DNA of 64,000 nucleotides, from positions 7,749,501-7,813,500 of the forward strand of contig NC_064047.1 in the NCBI RefSeq assembly GCF_932526225.1. Direction: 5' to 3'. The translations under genes were made by a program, and so were the position numbers. Below are positions 45,969 through 56,180 of this stretch, piece after piece; the stretch's first letter is position 1; each line of letters begins with the position of its first letter. The notes beneath the pieces are model-generated. The model was not told the DNA's origin and did no database searches. It saw only the letters and a program-made list of their open reading frames with translations. This DNA comes from Nematostella vectensis (Eukaryota > Cnidaria > Anthozoa > Actiniaria > Edwardsiidae).

Positions 45969-46908
45969 GGGGCCGGTTTCTTAAAGGCCGATTAGACTTA
46001 ACCCTAGATCAGCGCCTAATCCCGGGTTTAAATTCGCAAATAGTAGGTTAGCTAACCTACGGATAACTCACCATTCCCGAAAGCCAAGTAATCCCCCGAT
46101 GTACTAACCTTGGATTAAAGCCGCATTGTCACCAGTTTACTTCCGGAGGTCCGACGGAAACCTCAACCGTTAAAAGACAAAAATATCTATTAAAATCCGA
46201 GATATTTAACAGGCCATCCGCTCTAAATAATCGATCACATCCTCGAAGAAACTTCCAATAGACACACTGCTTTCAATATTTTGAAATATTTTTCTCGTTT
46301 TCCGTTAAAAATCGTCGAAGATTGCTACGTAATCGACCGGCAGTAAACTGGTGACAATGCGGCTTAAAGTGAGTGACGAACTGTTTTGACGAATAAAATT
46401 CACCCAAGATACCCAGTAGATCAATAGAGAGCAACTCAAGTTTACCTTTGGTGGTTTTACTTTCGCAGAGAAGCCCCAAAAACACCTTTACATCGCCTGT
46501 AGTTACCTCCATTTCATTGCGAAAGATGTCATTTGCAGGATTCTAGTCGGTGCGTTACACTAGCGAGACAGATTCATTTCAAGCATAAATTTCATGTAAC
46601 CTTTTGTGTGTCCGAGCACAATTTTCGAGTCAGCATCGCAACAATGGTCGCATAACAAAGCGAAGTGTTAGGACATTTGATCCCTGTATTTTTTTGTGTG
46701 TAAACGTCTTTTTTGTTGGCAACTTCATTTTATGAAACTTTAATTCTACTTCAAAATTTGGATGGCCTTTGTTACCTCCGAACTAACCAAGGGTTGGCGC
46801 TAACCAGCGTTTCGGGAAAAGAACTAATCCTGGGGTAAAAACTTAATCGTGGGTTAAGGCAAATTTAGCCCCGGGTTAGCCGTAATCGGCTTTTCAGAAA
46901 CCGGCCCC
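45969..46908. mobile_element. TIR element of about 940 bp hosting a nested MITE
   Basis: Ends 'ggggccggtttcttaaagg' and 'cttttcagaaaccggcccc' are inverted, followed inward on both sides by 'gattagacttaaccc'/'gggttagccgtaatc' and by several 'taatcc..ggtta' words. The only internal ORF (79 codons, minus strand) has no transposase features. The TTAA MITE copy 3 lies inside. Confidence 0.75.
46119..46363. mobile_element. TTAA-site MITE, copy 3 (245 bp, nested)
   Basis: Flanked by perfect TTAA on both sides (46115-46118, 46364-46367), with ends 'agccgcattgtcaccagttt' and the complement. Same length as copy 1 at 7480 and about 90% alike by eye. Nested in the larger TIR element, hence younger than it. 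Confidence 0.9.
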
Positions 46909-47540
46909 TGCTTATTACTGCCATGAATAAATTCAGGACGTCTGTCCGTCTGTCCGGTCGACCGACCGTGTGCAGGGGCGGGTCTAGCTTTTCGCTTAAG
47001 CTTAAGGGGGGTTTGGCTCAATGACAAAGGGAGGAGGGGGTAATTTTGTTGTTGTTACATATTGCTTTCTTGTTGTATTTATTCTTCTGGTTCACGATCA
47101 CGACAATTGGGCTTTTTGTATTTATTTGTAAATCAGAATCATCCAATCACACAATCCTTGCAGGTTCACTTTTAGCGAAACAAAAAATCTCGATCCAAGT
47201 TCGCTAAATTTGGTTCTCAACTTTTTCTAGTAAATGTATTTTTTTTCTATTTTTTCTTCGATGCTGGTTCTCAATTTGGTTCTCAACTTTTTCTAGTAAA
47301 TGTATTTTTTTTCTATTTTTTCTTCGATGCTATTTTTCTTCGTTTCTTTCCTTCTTTTATTTTTTTTCTTTTCTCTTCGTTGTTCCTTTTTCAGAAGAGA
47401 ATTTCATTTGAAAAGCATGCTAAAGAAAAGAAGAAGGGAACACAACAACACAGACAGAAAATACACACACAAAGAAAAAAACAAGCAAAACAAAAACAGT
47501 CTTATGCAAAAACAACAACTTAGATTTGAGTTTTACAATC
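46909..47540. other. Low-complexity spacer with a 62-bp tandem duplication
   Basis: 'atttggttctcaactttttc' through 'ttttttcttcgatgct' occurs twice in tandem at about 47208-47333. The following T-rich then A-rich stretch (47300-47510) is strand-asymmetric and yields a spurious 134-codon + strand ORF. Confidence 0.6.
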
Positions 47541-48655
47541 CTTTCAACCATGCATTATTTATTGCTGACCTTTTTTTTGTTACAGCACTTTGCAGCTTAA
47601 GGGTGTGGGCAGCTTGTTTTTCAAGCGTGTATATCCCTTTTAGTTTACTGAGAAAGATTTGGAAAACAACTGTTTTTTGGCCAAGGAACATTGGGTATAT
47701 ATAGTATTTTGCAACAGTCAGTGCACAATTGAGAAGGATGCTGTACCTAGAATGTTCAAAAAGACCATACAAGGATACAAGACTGAAAAGAGATCTAATT
47801 CTAAAGTTTCGTGGGTCTCATTTTCCCACCATGTAATAAAATGTTGCCAGAAAGGCACGACCAAAATAGGTGTAAGGTATGTCTCTCTCCACAGTTTGGG
47901 CAACCAGGGTGAACTTTAATATTGGCACGAAACAAGGAACTGTTTGTTGGTAAAATATTGTGATTAATTTTGAATTGAAACAAAGTCAATTTTATGCTTT
48001 TAGTGCATTTAAAAGGTAGACTGTACAGCAGTTGGACCGGAGAAGCGCTAAGGTCTCCCTTATGAAATAGGACTTCGGGCGTAGGTAGGCGACAATGGTA
48101 GCTCGGATCTGTCTTGTTGTGATTTTGTCGTAGTCTGAGAACATTTTGGAGGGTCTAAATTGGCAAGGCAATTGGGTTGATATTTCGTTAATATCTTTTT
48201 ACCAGACGTAATTGCATTTGTTAAACTTGCATACCGAAGGAATTGCGAAGTTTGTTTTATCAAGTCAAAGGACAGCACTTTTTTATCATCCCCAAAAGGT
48301 CATTGAAACACTTTACTCCCTTCCTGAGCCAGTCTTTGTATAATATTGGTTTGCCATCTACTTTTATGAATTGATTATTCCAAATGATCATTTCTTCCCC
48401 GCAGGGGGACGAGTATTCTTTCATCTATTTTCCCTTAATTTCTTGCAAGTAACTTAATATTTTCTGATAAAAAAGTGGTAATCCTGAGAATTTAAGGTAT
48501 TTTATATCAAAATTGCAGCAAAATAGTAATGTACCTCCGTGTGGTTCAAGACTGCGTAGGGGAGTTGTTTTCCAAGCTGCCCGGTTCTTGGCAAACAAAC
48601 GCGGGCGCAAATTACTGTTTTCCAGATAAAAGTATTAACATTGTCTCTGTAAGTC
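47541..48655 (-). mobile_element. LINE remnant, C-terminal part with zinc-binding region
   Basis: Frames on the minus strand read, from high to low coordinate, AAWKTTPLRSLEPHGG with LPLFYQKILSYLQEI, then SFDLIKQTSQFLRYASLTN and ITSGKKILTKYQ, then LFQFKINHNILPTNSSLFRA with CPNCGERHTLHLFWSC. The last stretch is the CxxC..HxxxxC zinc-binding end of L1/Tx1-type reverse transcriptases (zf-RVT). Frames shift and stops intervene, so it is inactive. Confidence 0.82.
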
Positions 48656-48679
48656 ATTTTTGGTTGACACGCGTGTCAA

Positions 48680-48823
48680 CAAAAGCTCTCCATCTTGAAT
48701 GATGGAGAGCTTCAAATGTTCTGCTATTATCCTCGGGGACCCAGGGCGTGGCGAAGATCGGGCACACAGGAAGCGCTCCCTGTGTCCCCAATCTCCGCGA
48801 CGCCCTGGGTCCCGGAGGATGCT
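48680..48823. mobile_element. Hairpin MITE of nested palindromes
   Basis: Two adjacent palindromes. 'aagctctccatc' and 'gatggagagctt' lie at 48683-48713. A larger one (48732-48821) has arms opening 'ggggacccagggcgtggcga' and closing with near-complement 'tcgcgacgccctgggtcccg'-type sequence around 'gaagcgctccc'. The larger arms are about 40 bp with a short loop. Confidence 0.75.
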
Positions 48824-49258
48824 CAGCTAGCGATCAAAAGGTGGAGTTTCATTATCTTGGGGTACAAGAGGAAGCATCCCAGGGGGGAAATTAGAGGCGA
48901 TCCCTTTTGAGAACTGAGGGTTCGTTACTTAAAACCTGGGGACTATGATGAGTATGATCCAAGAATACTATAAGCAAGGGCACAAAAAGAATCTGTTCCG
49001 CAAAATATCGGTTTCGCAGCATGTTTTCTTGCTGGCTGGGAAGATGTTACACCCCTCGGTTGCTGGGGAAAAATCATCCCGAATGGTTCTGCTGTCATAT
49101 TTGTGGAGTCGAACTAGTTGTGCTGGGAATTTTTTTGTGGGGCACTGGACCGTTTGCTTGAAAAAAAAAATAGTCCCGACCGGTTATACGGGCAATTATT
49201 ATTAGTGTTCCTAAATGCCTAACCACTGACGGCTCAGAAAAAAAAAAGCCTAACCACG
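48824..49258. other. Spacer between hairpin and microsatellite
   Basis: No gene recognised. An open frame of 86 codons (48945-49205) has no recognisable features. Confidence 0.4.
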
Positions 49259-49467
<209 letters not shown>

Positions 49468-50137
49468 AACAGAAGAATGGTATAATTAGAAAAAACTACA
49501 GATAAGCTGTACAATAACTAAGTGGTCTGCGAAGGTGTGGTTAAATCAGGGAAATGAATGAACACATTAAAATGGTATGTTTTCATATTGCGTTTAACGC
49601 CTCTGTGAAAACAGAGTAGTTTAACTGGCGTCTAGCGTAGGCCCTTCCTCGGAGTAAAAGCGAAATGAGGGACAAAATGTGCATTTCTTTAGGGGAGGTT
49701 GAGACGGTGCTTTTTTCTGGTAAAAATTGTTTTTGTGTTTTTGTATCGCGGTTAGAATTCACAGGATTCAAAGCAGAATGTAACGATATAAGCAAGTTAC
49801 AGGGCCTGGTCAAAATATAGAAAACTTCTTTAACTCTACTGTGTTGTTATAACTTGGAGGCGTTTAAAATTCGTCTTTCTTTTCGAATAACAGCGTCTGT
49901 GAGAGAGGTTGGCCAAATTGCGAAAAAGATGCACAGCGCAAAAAGCGGTCGCCGTGAAATTTTCACTAGCGAAGTTACTGTAATCCCGAGTGAGACAAAT
50001 GTGGAGCGTTTTTATTATCTAGTCTTGAATTATTAATTTTCCACCCTGCAGTTCCTCAGGTTTCTGGTTGCTCGTAGACATTTTATTTCGACAAAGGGGG
50101 ACGTGAAACCACAGCAAGAGACGCAGCACGACGTCAT
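49468..50137. other. Intergenic DNA
   Basis: No exon or element supported. Confidence 0.4.
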
Positions 50138-50301
50138 CAGGCCCGTAGCCAGGGGCAGGGGGGGGGGGCAGGGAACCACCCCACACGACTTGAAGGTCCG
50201 CGCTGATGAAGGAAACTTGAGTACCACGGGCTGAGTCCACTAAATGGGTGAACGAACCCCCCCCCCCCCCCCCCCCGCTCAAAATCGTGCCTACGTGCCT
50301 G
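50138..50301. mobile_element. Short MITE-like element with 'caggcccgtagccagg' end
   Basis: Left end 'caggcccgtagccagggg', right end 'gtgcctacgtgcctg', with a poly-G run on the left and poly-C on the right. End sequences match the family at 21846 and 35169. Confidence 0.6.
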
Positions 50302-51292
50302 GTCAAGTAGCTGCCGTATTTAAAGGCCGCCATTTTTACCTTAGCAAAATACACTCTTGTTTTTATAAGAACGTCTAAGTTTCAGTTGAGGCTGAACCGT
50401 TCTTATTTTTGGGACATTTTAAGGCTGAATATGTTCTTAACGATATTTTTTAAAGTTTAGTGTATGTAAGATTATAATACCCAATCAATTATTAGGAAGA
50501 GAATTACACTAATGATCAATGGCAATAATAAGGTTATTACTATATGATTCTGCATTTTAGAACGCAGCAGGAAAAAAAAACAATTTTTTGCTATCTGAGC
50601 CTCGGTATGTTCTTTTGTTCTTGTAATTTGGTGAAATCTTAGGCAGGACGTTCTTAAAAAAAGGTTCTTATAAAAAAGTGTACAAAAGTGTAAAAACGTA
50701 TCCATGTCCATCGGCTGATAAGGAAAATAATTGCAATATTTCCGATTGTTTTCATCAAATGTTGGGTAAAACTTTGATTTTAGGTGGTTATTTCTATTCT
50801 AGGGGGTATTTGGCATACTTTGTCGTATTTGTCTTTAAAATTACTGCAGACAGTCTTTCTAGCCTCATAGACAAGCCTTCTCCCATGCATTCGCACCAGG
50901 TTTCCTTCTCCTCCGAAATAACCGTGAGGCAGCGTGATGTCCTGGACGAACCCCCACCCCTCCCCTCCCTCCCCCCGCTCACTTCATTGTCATTGTCATT
51001 TTTTTGGGGGTGGGGGGGTGGGGTGGGGGGTGGGGTGGGGGGGTGGGGTGGGGCTGGGTTAGGTTTTAGTATGACTCAAAAAAGTCAGAACTTTTTCAGC
51101 TGGACCTTTGGAACTAGAACTGGCTGGACCTGGAATTCGCGGCTGGAACTCATCATCAGAAAGAGTAGCTTTGTTAATGGAAGTCTAGCCGGCGTAAGGG
51201 AAGACGGAGACGAGGCTAGGGAGGCTAGTGGGATACAGCTAATTCCAAATATATTAATCATGCGTGATAAGGGGTGGCTTACCAGCTTACGG
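50302..51292. other. Intergenic DNA with a G-rich tract
   Basis: 51003-51055 is a run of 'ggggtgggg' that could form G-quadruplexes. The 210-codon + ORF across 50678-51310 is composed of this tract and flanks without a domain, so I do not call it. Confidence 0.5.
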
Positions 51293-51556
51293 TCTTTTGG
51301 TCCTAAATAGCGCCCTCTGTTAAATATACAACATTAAATTAAAACTAAAAACGGAAATACTAGTTCCACGGAGGGGGATGGGGGGGGGGGGGGGGGGCTC
51401 ACATAGTCGTGTTTGGTTGATAAAGGTATTTAAAAACAGCGGTACTTCTATTGAGTCTTTTGGTCCTGAATAGTGCCCTCTGTTAAATATACAACATTAA
51501 ATTAAAACTAGAAACGGAAATACTAGTTCCATAGAGGGGGATGGGGGGGGGGGGAA
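51293..51556 (+). repeat. Direct duplication of about 100 bp, spaced by 162 bp
   Basis: 'gtcttttggtcctaaatagc' through 'aatactagttccacggaggg' at 51291-51385 recurs at 51455-51550 with few changes, each followed by a poly-G run. Confidence 0.85.
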
Positions 51557-51591
51557 GGGGAATTGGACACTCTATAGATGTTAGTCTTAGA

Positions 51592-51775
51592 TACAGTGGT
51601 ACCCTTTATTAGGTGGTCACCTTAGGGACCGTGCCAAATGACCGCTTTGTGGAGGTTGTTCTTTTGGTAAAGGTGTATAGATACAGTGGTGCCTCTATTA
51701 AGTGACCACCCTTGGGACTGTGCCATGTGGCCGCTTTATGGAGGTTGTACTTTTGATAAAGGTATTCAGCCTCTT
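51592..51775 (+). repeat. Tandem pair of about 94-bp transposon-end sequences
   Basis: 'gatacagtggtaccc' and 'gatacagtggtgcct' open two successive copies that share 'gaccgctttgtggaggttgt'-type bodies. 'tacagtggtrcc' resembles pogo/Tigger ends, so this is probably two solo ends or a duplicated fragment. Confidence 0.7.
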
Positions 51776-52468
51776 TTAAAGGTCGGATCTTGAAAAGTTA
51801 TTTTTAATTAAGTTGGTACGGCCTTAAGAAGTCTCAAAAGAAAAGCAATGACTGAAAAGACGCTATAACCTTATGATAAAAGCCGCGCTTTAGTCACATT
51901 AGTTGTTTGTGTCCTCCTTTCAAGAAAAAAATCTATAGGCAGCCTACAGTTATGTCAATTTTTATTATCATCATATTGGTTTTTTCCTTTTTTCATATAT
52001 TTGAATTAAAAAATAACAGGAAATATAAGGAAAGCCACGGATGAATAATGAATCTGCCACCTTTCTTGAAACCCTTGCTTCGCCCCCCCCCCCCCCCCCC
52101 CTTTTGGAACCCTGTCTGCACAATAAAAGCGTAAAAGCGATTTTTGACATTTGACATGCTTATGAGATATCAAAAGTGGTATACTCCGCCAATCGACTAA
52201 AAAGTAAAGTAAATAAATCTATAGATCTATAGTTTTAGAATCGTTCACTTTGTTTTTTTAGTACTAACTAATACTATTCGTGTTCGGTTCTAAGAGAAGT
52301 GCATTTCTCATTATCCAAACGATAAGAGCGGGTGCCTGGCGTACACTATATTGGTTCACCTCTGGAATCCAGTGTTCTGTCGATTGTGTTCCTTGCTTAA
52401 ATATACTCGTCAAACTGAGGGTTCTTGACATACAGGGTTAGCATTACATCATAATCCAGCATCCCTTA
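51776..52468. other. Intergenic DNA / possible 3' flank
   Basis: No exon recognised; poly-C run at 52084-52101. It may include the 3' UTR of the minus-strand exon that ends at 52469. Confidence 0.4.
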
Positions 52469-52935
52469 TTACGTCAGAATCCCGAGTCCCGCGAGACAGG
52501 GATCTGAGTGGTAGTGTTTCAGCATCGAGCTACGATCAATCACCGATGAGATATTGACGTTGCTGAACGATCTCCGAGTTCCGAAGACGCTGAGCGCCGC
52601 TTCCTGGTACTTGAGTTCGCTTCGTCTTTCCTCCTTTAGCTCTTTTGCATAGGAGAACAACAGCTCGGGCGTTAAAAGACTCATTGACGATGATTTCAAT
52701 GAATTCATTTTAATCTTCTCCACCGATGAACAACCAGCATCGCTTTGGGCCGGCTCGATCACGACCAGTTGAATCGGCGAGCTCTCGGACAGCTTTGCCG
52801 CTTCGTTCATTTTGGACGAATATTCGTCAATGACGAAAATATAATTTATTTGGGAGAAGTTCCCATCGCATTTGTCTCTGTGGTCTTGCCACTCACCACT
52901 GAGTTTTTGGAGAGCCGAATGTGCCCTTTTATGCT
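52469..52935 (-). CDS. C-terminal exon of an unrecognised gene
   Basis: A frame of about 155 residues with balanced composition: EHKRAHSALQKLSGEWQDH, then INYIFVIDEYSSKMNEAAKL, IQLVVIEPAQSDAGCSSVEK, LLTPELLFSYAKELKEERR and, at the end, HSDPCLAGLGILT. It looks like a soluble helical or cytoplasmic segment; I know no matching family. The open frame extends to 52984 but has no upstream ATG before a stop. A good acceptor ('tttggtttag' in sense) sits at 52936, so I read it as a last exon whose upstream exons I could not place. A start at the internal methionine near residue 43 of the exon is the alternative. Confidence 0.45.
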
Positions 52936-52984
52936 CTAAACCAAAACAAAACGAGCGTTGAGCCAATTTCCGAATACTATTCAC

Positions 52985-53570
52985 GTCATCGGTTTATGAC
53001 GACAATTTCACGAGCATTCCCGATGGAAATACGAAAGACTCCGAGATCTCGCGAATGTGATTGGAGGCAAACATGTCTCTTACGTCAAAGCTCGCCCCTT
53101 TATCGGTTGGTTTCCGGAAGCCTTTTGAATATTTAGAGGTATTTACCGTCAGACACAGGTAATCGAAAAACGCAATTTATCATAGAAAAAATACTCTGTG
53201 CGCAATCAAATAACAGAAATCGATGATAATTTTGTGTCAGAACTACTTGCATAACAGTAAATAACTCCATAAACACTTGTCTTGACATTTTCTGAAATTT
53301 AATGCGAATTCAAAATCAAAAGTGTATCATTCTAGTATTTTTCACATGATTTTCATCATACTGTTAAATGGATTTTATCTTTAAAGCCCTCACTCAGGCC
53401 CTCACTTCTCAAGCTAATATCATTGTTATTGCGATAGTGATTACACATTAAAATCAGCAAATAATTATCTACCCTTAGCCCTTCTCATGACGACACTCTA
53501 CTTTAAATATTTCCATGATGCAATGTTTGTTACCTGCAAAATAATAAAATAATCTTTCCTAAGAGAGCAT
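52985..53570. other. Intergenic or intronic DNA
   Basis: No exon supported. CCAAT on the minus strand near 53058 could belong to a promoter if the 52.5 kb frame starts internally. Confidence 0.35.
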
Positions 53571-54045
53571 AGATATGTTCTTTTCGTGTGCCTTTCTATT
53601 CTATTTGCATGTATTTGCATCAAGAATGGCTAATGAAAAGAACAGTATACTAGGCCTTATTGTCATAGGTAGCTGTTTTCATAGTATTCACTGTTGCGTT
53701 TCAGCAGGTAGTCTGCTTAGCAGCCTCAGATGGCGAGCCGTGCGTTACACTAAGAGGCGTGCGTGACACTAAGAGGCGTGCGTGACACTCAAAGCGGCTG
53801 AGTATGAATGCCGTTCTTTTCGTGTGCCTTTTATAGCCTTTCCATCTTTTGTATGTATTTGCATCAAGTATGAATGGTCCATGAAAAGAACGGTATACTA
53901 GGCCTAATTGTCATAGGTAGCTGTTTTCACAGTTTTCACTCTCGCGTTTCAGCATGTAGTCTGCTTAGCAGCCGCAGATGGCGAGGCGTGCGTGACACTT
54001 AGAGGCGTGCGTGACACTAACAGCGGCTGCTAAACAGACTAGCCT
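53571..54045 (+). repeat. Tandem duplication of about 240 bp
   Basis: The block with 'gttcttttcgtgtgcctttt', 'catgaaaagaacggtatact', 'aggtagctgttttca' and 'gaggcgtgcgtgacact' occurs twice (53571-53790, 53812-54045). The short 'aagaggcgtgcgtgacact' is itself repeated at the end of each copy. Confidence 0.88.
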
Positions 54046-54494
54046 AGAGGCGGTACAGGTGAATTTTTGATGTCCCTGTGCAGACGATCGTGTTCGTCCG
54101 CATGTGCCCCAACTCGGCAGTCATTAGCCTCGATTATCAGCAAGTTATTGTGATTTTACGCATAACAATCAATAGCTGACGTTTCCCTAAACTGCTTTTA
54201 AAATGGTCTAAAAGAGCCTCAGGCGCGAGCACATGGGAATCCTGTGATAATCTTAAACGTTAGGATCCAGGCTTCTTTTTTCAATATGACGGCCAATATC
54301 CGGAATTCCGCAAGCCCTCATGGGAATCCGGAGAGCATTCATGCCATAATGAAGACTGATCAAAAGTTGCAGATAACATGCATTCATTTTCATCGGCTAA
54401 TTCAAGCGCGTAACTGAGATACTTTCAACTAAATATTATCATTCAAGTATCGGACTACAATTGTGATTGGTTATTTTAAATCAGCAGCGGATAC
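54046..54494. other. Intergenic DNA
   Basis: No gene or element recognised. Confidence 0.4.
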
Positions 54495-55157
54495 CTCAGG
54501 CTAATTTTAAAAGGCTTGACTATGGGCTTATACGCGGAACAAAATGATTTTTATGAATATTTCGCGAAGTAAACATGGTATAGCAATAAAGCTTGGTATA
54601 GTGGTAGATCGTGGTAACTTACAACAGTTGGAATTGTTGTTGCCATGGAAACGCGCTTAATTGAATAAATTTAAATTTTAATAAGCTAGAATCGTTTTAG
54701 TAAAAATGGGGAACATTTAAGCAAAACAATTTGGAAATCTTAAGCCATTTATTTGTTATTGACATTACACAGATATGAAATAGCCTTCGAAATTAAAATT
54801 AAAATTTTAGTGAGATAAATATTTTTTATGTTACCGTTGTCATGGTTACGGGGTCGATGGACCAGACGCAAAGGCTATTTATTATGGGGCTTTTGACTAC
54901 GAAAAATATATGTGTTTAGAACACCAATTTACATTGCATAAGTGTTCCCCATTTTCGTGTAAAGTTTTTAGCTAATTAATATGCAAATATATGCACATTT
55001 GCTGCTTCCATGGCAACAGACTGGGCATATCATGTTTTTCTCCTATGGTTAATCACCATGCCAAATTTGGTTGTTGTAGGTTATCGCAGTCTTGTATTTT
55101 CTAAAAACGCTTAGATATCCGCGTATAAGCCCATAGTCAAGCCTTAATTGGCCTGAG
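54495..55157. mobile_element. Non-autonomous TIR element of 663 bp
   Basis: Ends start 'ctcaggctaatttt' and 'ctcaggccaatt', then share a perfect 27-bp inverted repeat (54511-54537 with 55119-55145; core 'aaggcttgactatgggctta'). TAC flanks both sides (54492-54494, 55158-55160), a possible 3-bp target duplication. The interior contains 'gttgccatgga' and its complement. No transposase. Confidence 0.85.
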
Positions 55158-55159
55158 TA

Positions 55160-55390
55160 CAGGGGGTGGATATCTACTCCCCCCCCTTTTTGAGTAAAAA
55201 AAAATTTGAAAGTCACTTTTTTTGAAGAAAATAAATGTCTGAGGGACGGGAGGTACTGTCCATTTTTCTTCGCCTGGCTTGACTTTGCTGACGCGTTATG
55301 TAGTGACCTACCAAGAACCACTAGATCAGTTATAAGCCGTCTATCCGGCCATTGTCCACCCCCCATTTTGAAATCCTGGATCCGCCCCTG
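55160..55390. mobile_element. MITE abutting the 54.5 kb element
   Basis: Left end 'cagggggtggatatc', right end 'aatcctggatccgcccctg', an imperfect inverted pair of the 'caggggcggatccagg' type seen in hAT-like MITEs. Its left end coincides with the target duplication of the previous element, so the two are adjacent or overlapping insertions. Confidence 0.6.
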
Positions 55391-56180
55391 TGAAGTTCCT
55401 TGCAAAGAGACTGTTGTATCTATTTTCAAATGTTAACGTTAACGTATGAGTAGCTGATTGACATTCTTTAACACTATGAAAACACTACAATTACTAATAG
55501 TACAAATCTTTATTGAAATAAATCACTTATCTAACATCATAGCATATATTTTTTTTAATTTTAGACAACAATTTTTGTTATTCAATTTAGCAATTTGAAA
55601 ATGTTTATATAAAAGCTTTTTTGTAAATATATTGACGATATAAAACTATCATCTTTTGGTACTTGTTCAAGTCTTCTAAAAAGTATAATGGCTTGCCATA
55701 AATATACTTTATCTTTACTTTACAATTTTCCCTTTTTTCATATTTCTAGTCAGAGTCGCCTTTACGTTATTTAACAATACTCTTCAATTTAAACTTCTTC
55801 CTGAACATTCAAATCAACTTGTCACAGGAGGGCAGATTTTAATCTAAAAAAATCATTTCGTGTCATAATCACAAGAAGACCGGCTCAAGAAATAAATCCT
55901 CACTATTTTGCCCAATCCCTGCCCTGTGAGCCTGTGAGTACACCATTCAATACGCCCTAGATCTCCAAAGACAATAGAAATAGTACGTTGAGTAGCAAAA
56001 AAAGGTCATGCATGCATATAAGTCAAATCAAGCAATATTTACAAACATCGTTCACAAGACACACCCAAAAAAACTCCATCATGTTATATGATCCTTTCAA
56101 GCTAGCAGAGGCCTCTGTTCTTTCGCTGGGCTACAAGGAAAAGAGGTCTTTGCTAGCAGTAAAATATAATCCGTTCCCAA
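55391..56180. other. 3' flank of the SLCO gene
   Basis: AT-rich; probably contains the SLCO 3' UTR on the minus strand. No other gene. Confidence 0.5.

Noticed and set aside
46273..46512. 79-residue ORF as a transposase or Myb-like protein
   Set aside because: Part of it lies in the MITE terminal repeat, and no DDE or helix-turn-helix motif is visible.
47300..47704. 134-residue + strand ORF with a hydrophobic start
   Set aside because: It derives from a poly-T then poly-A low-complexity stretch, and it overlaps the LINE remnant on the other strand.
50678..51310. 210-residue ORF
   Set aside because: Composition is driven by a G-rich tract in the middle and nothing in the flanks resembles a domain or splice-supported exon.
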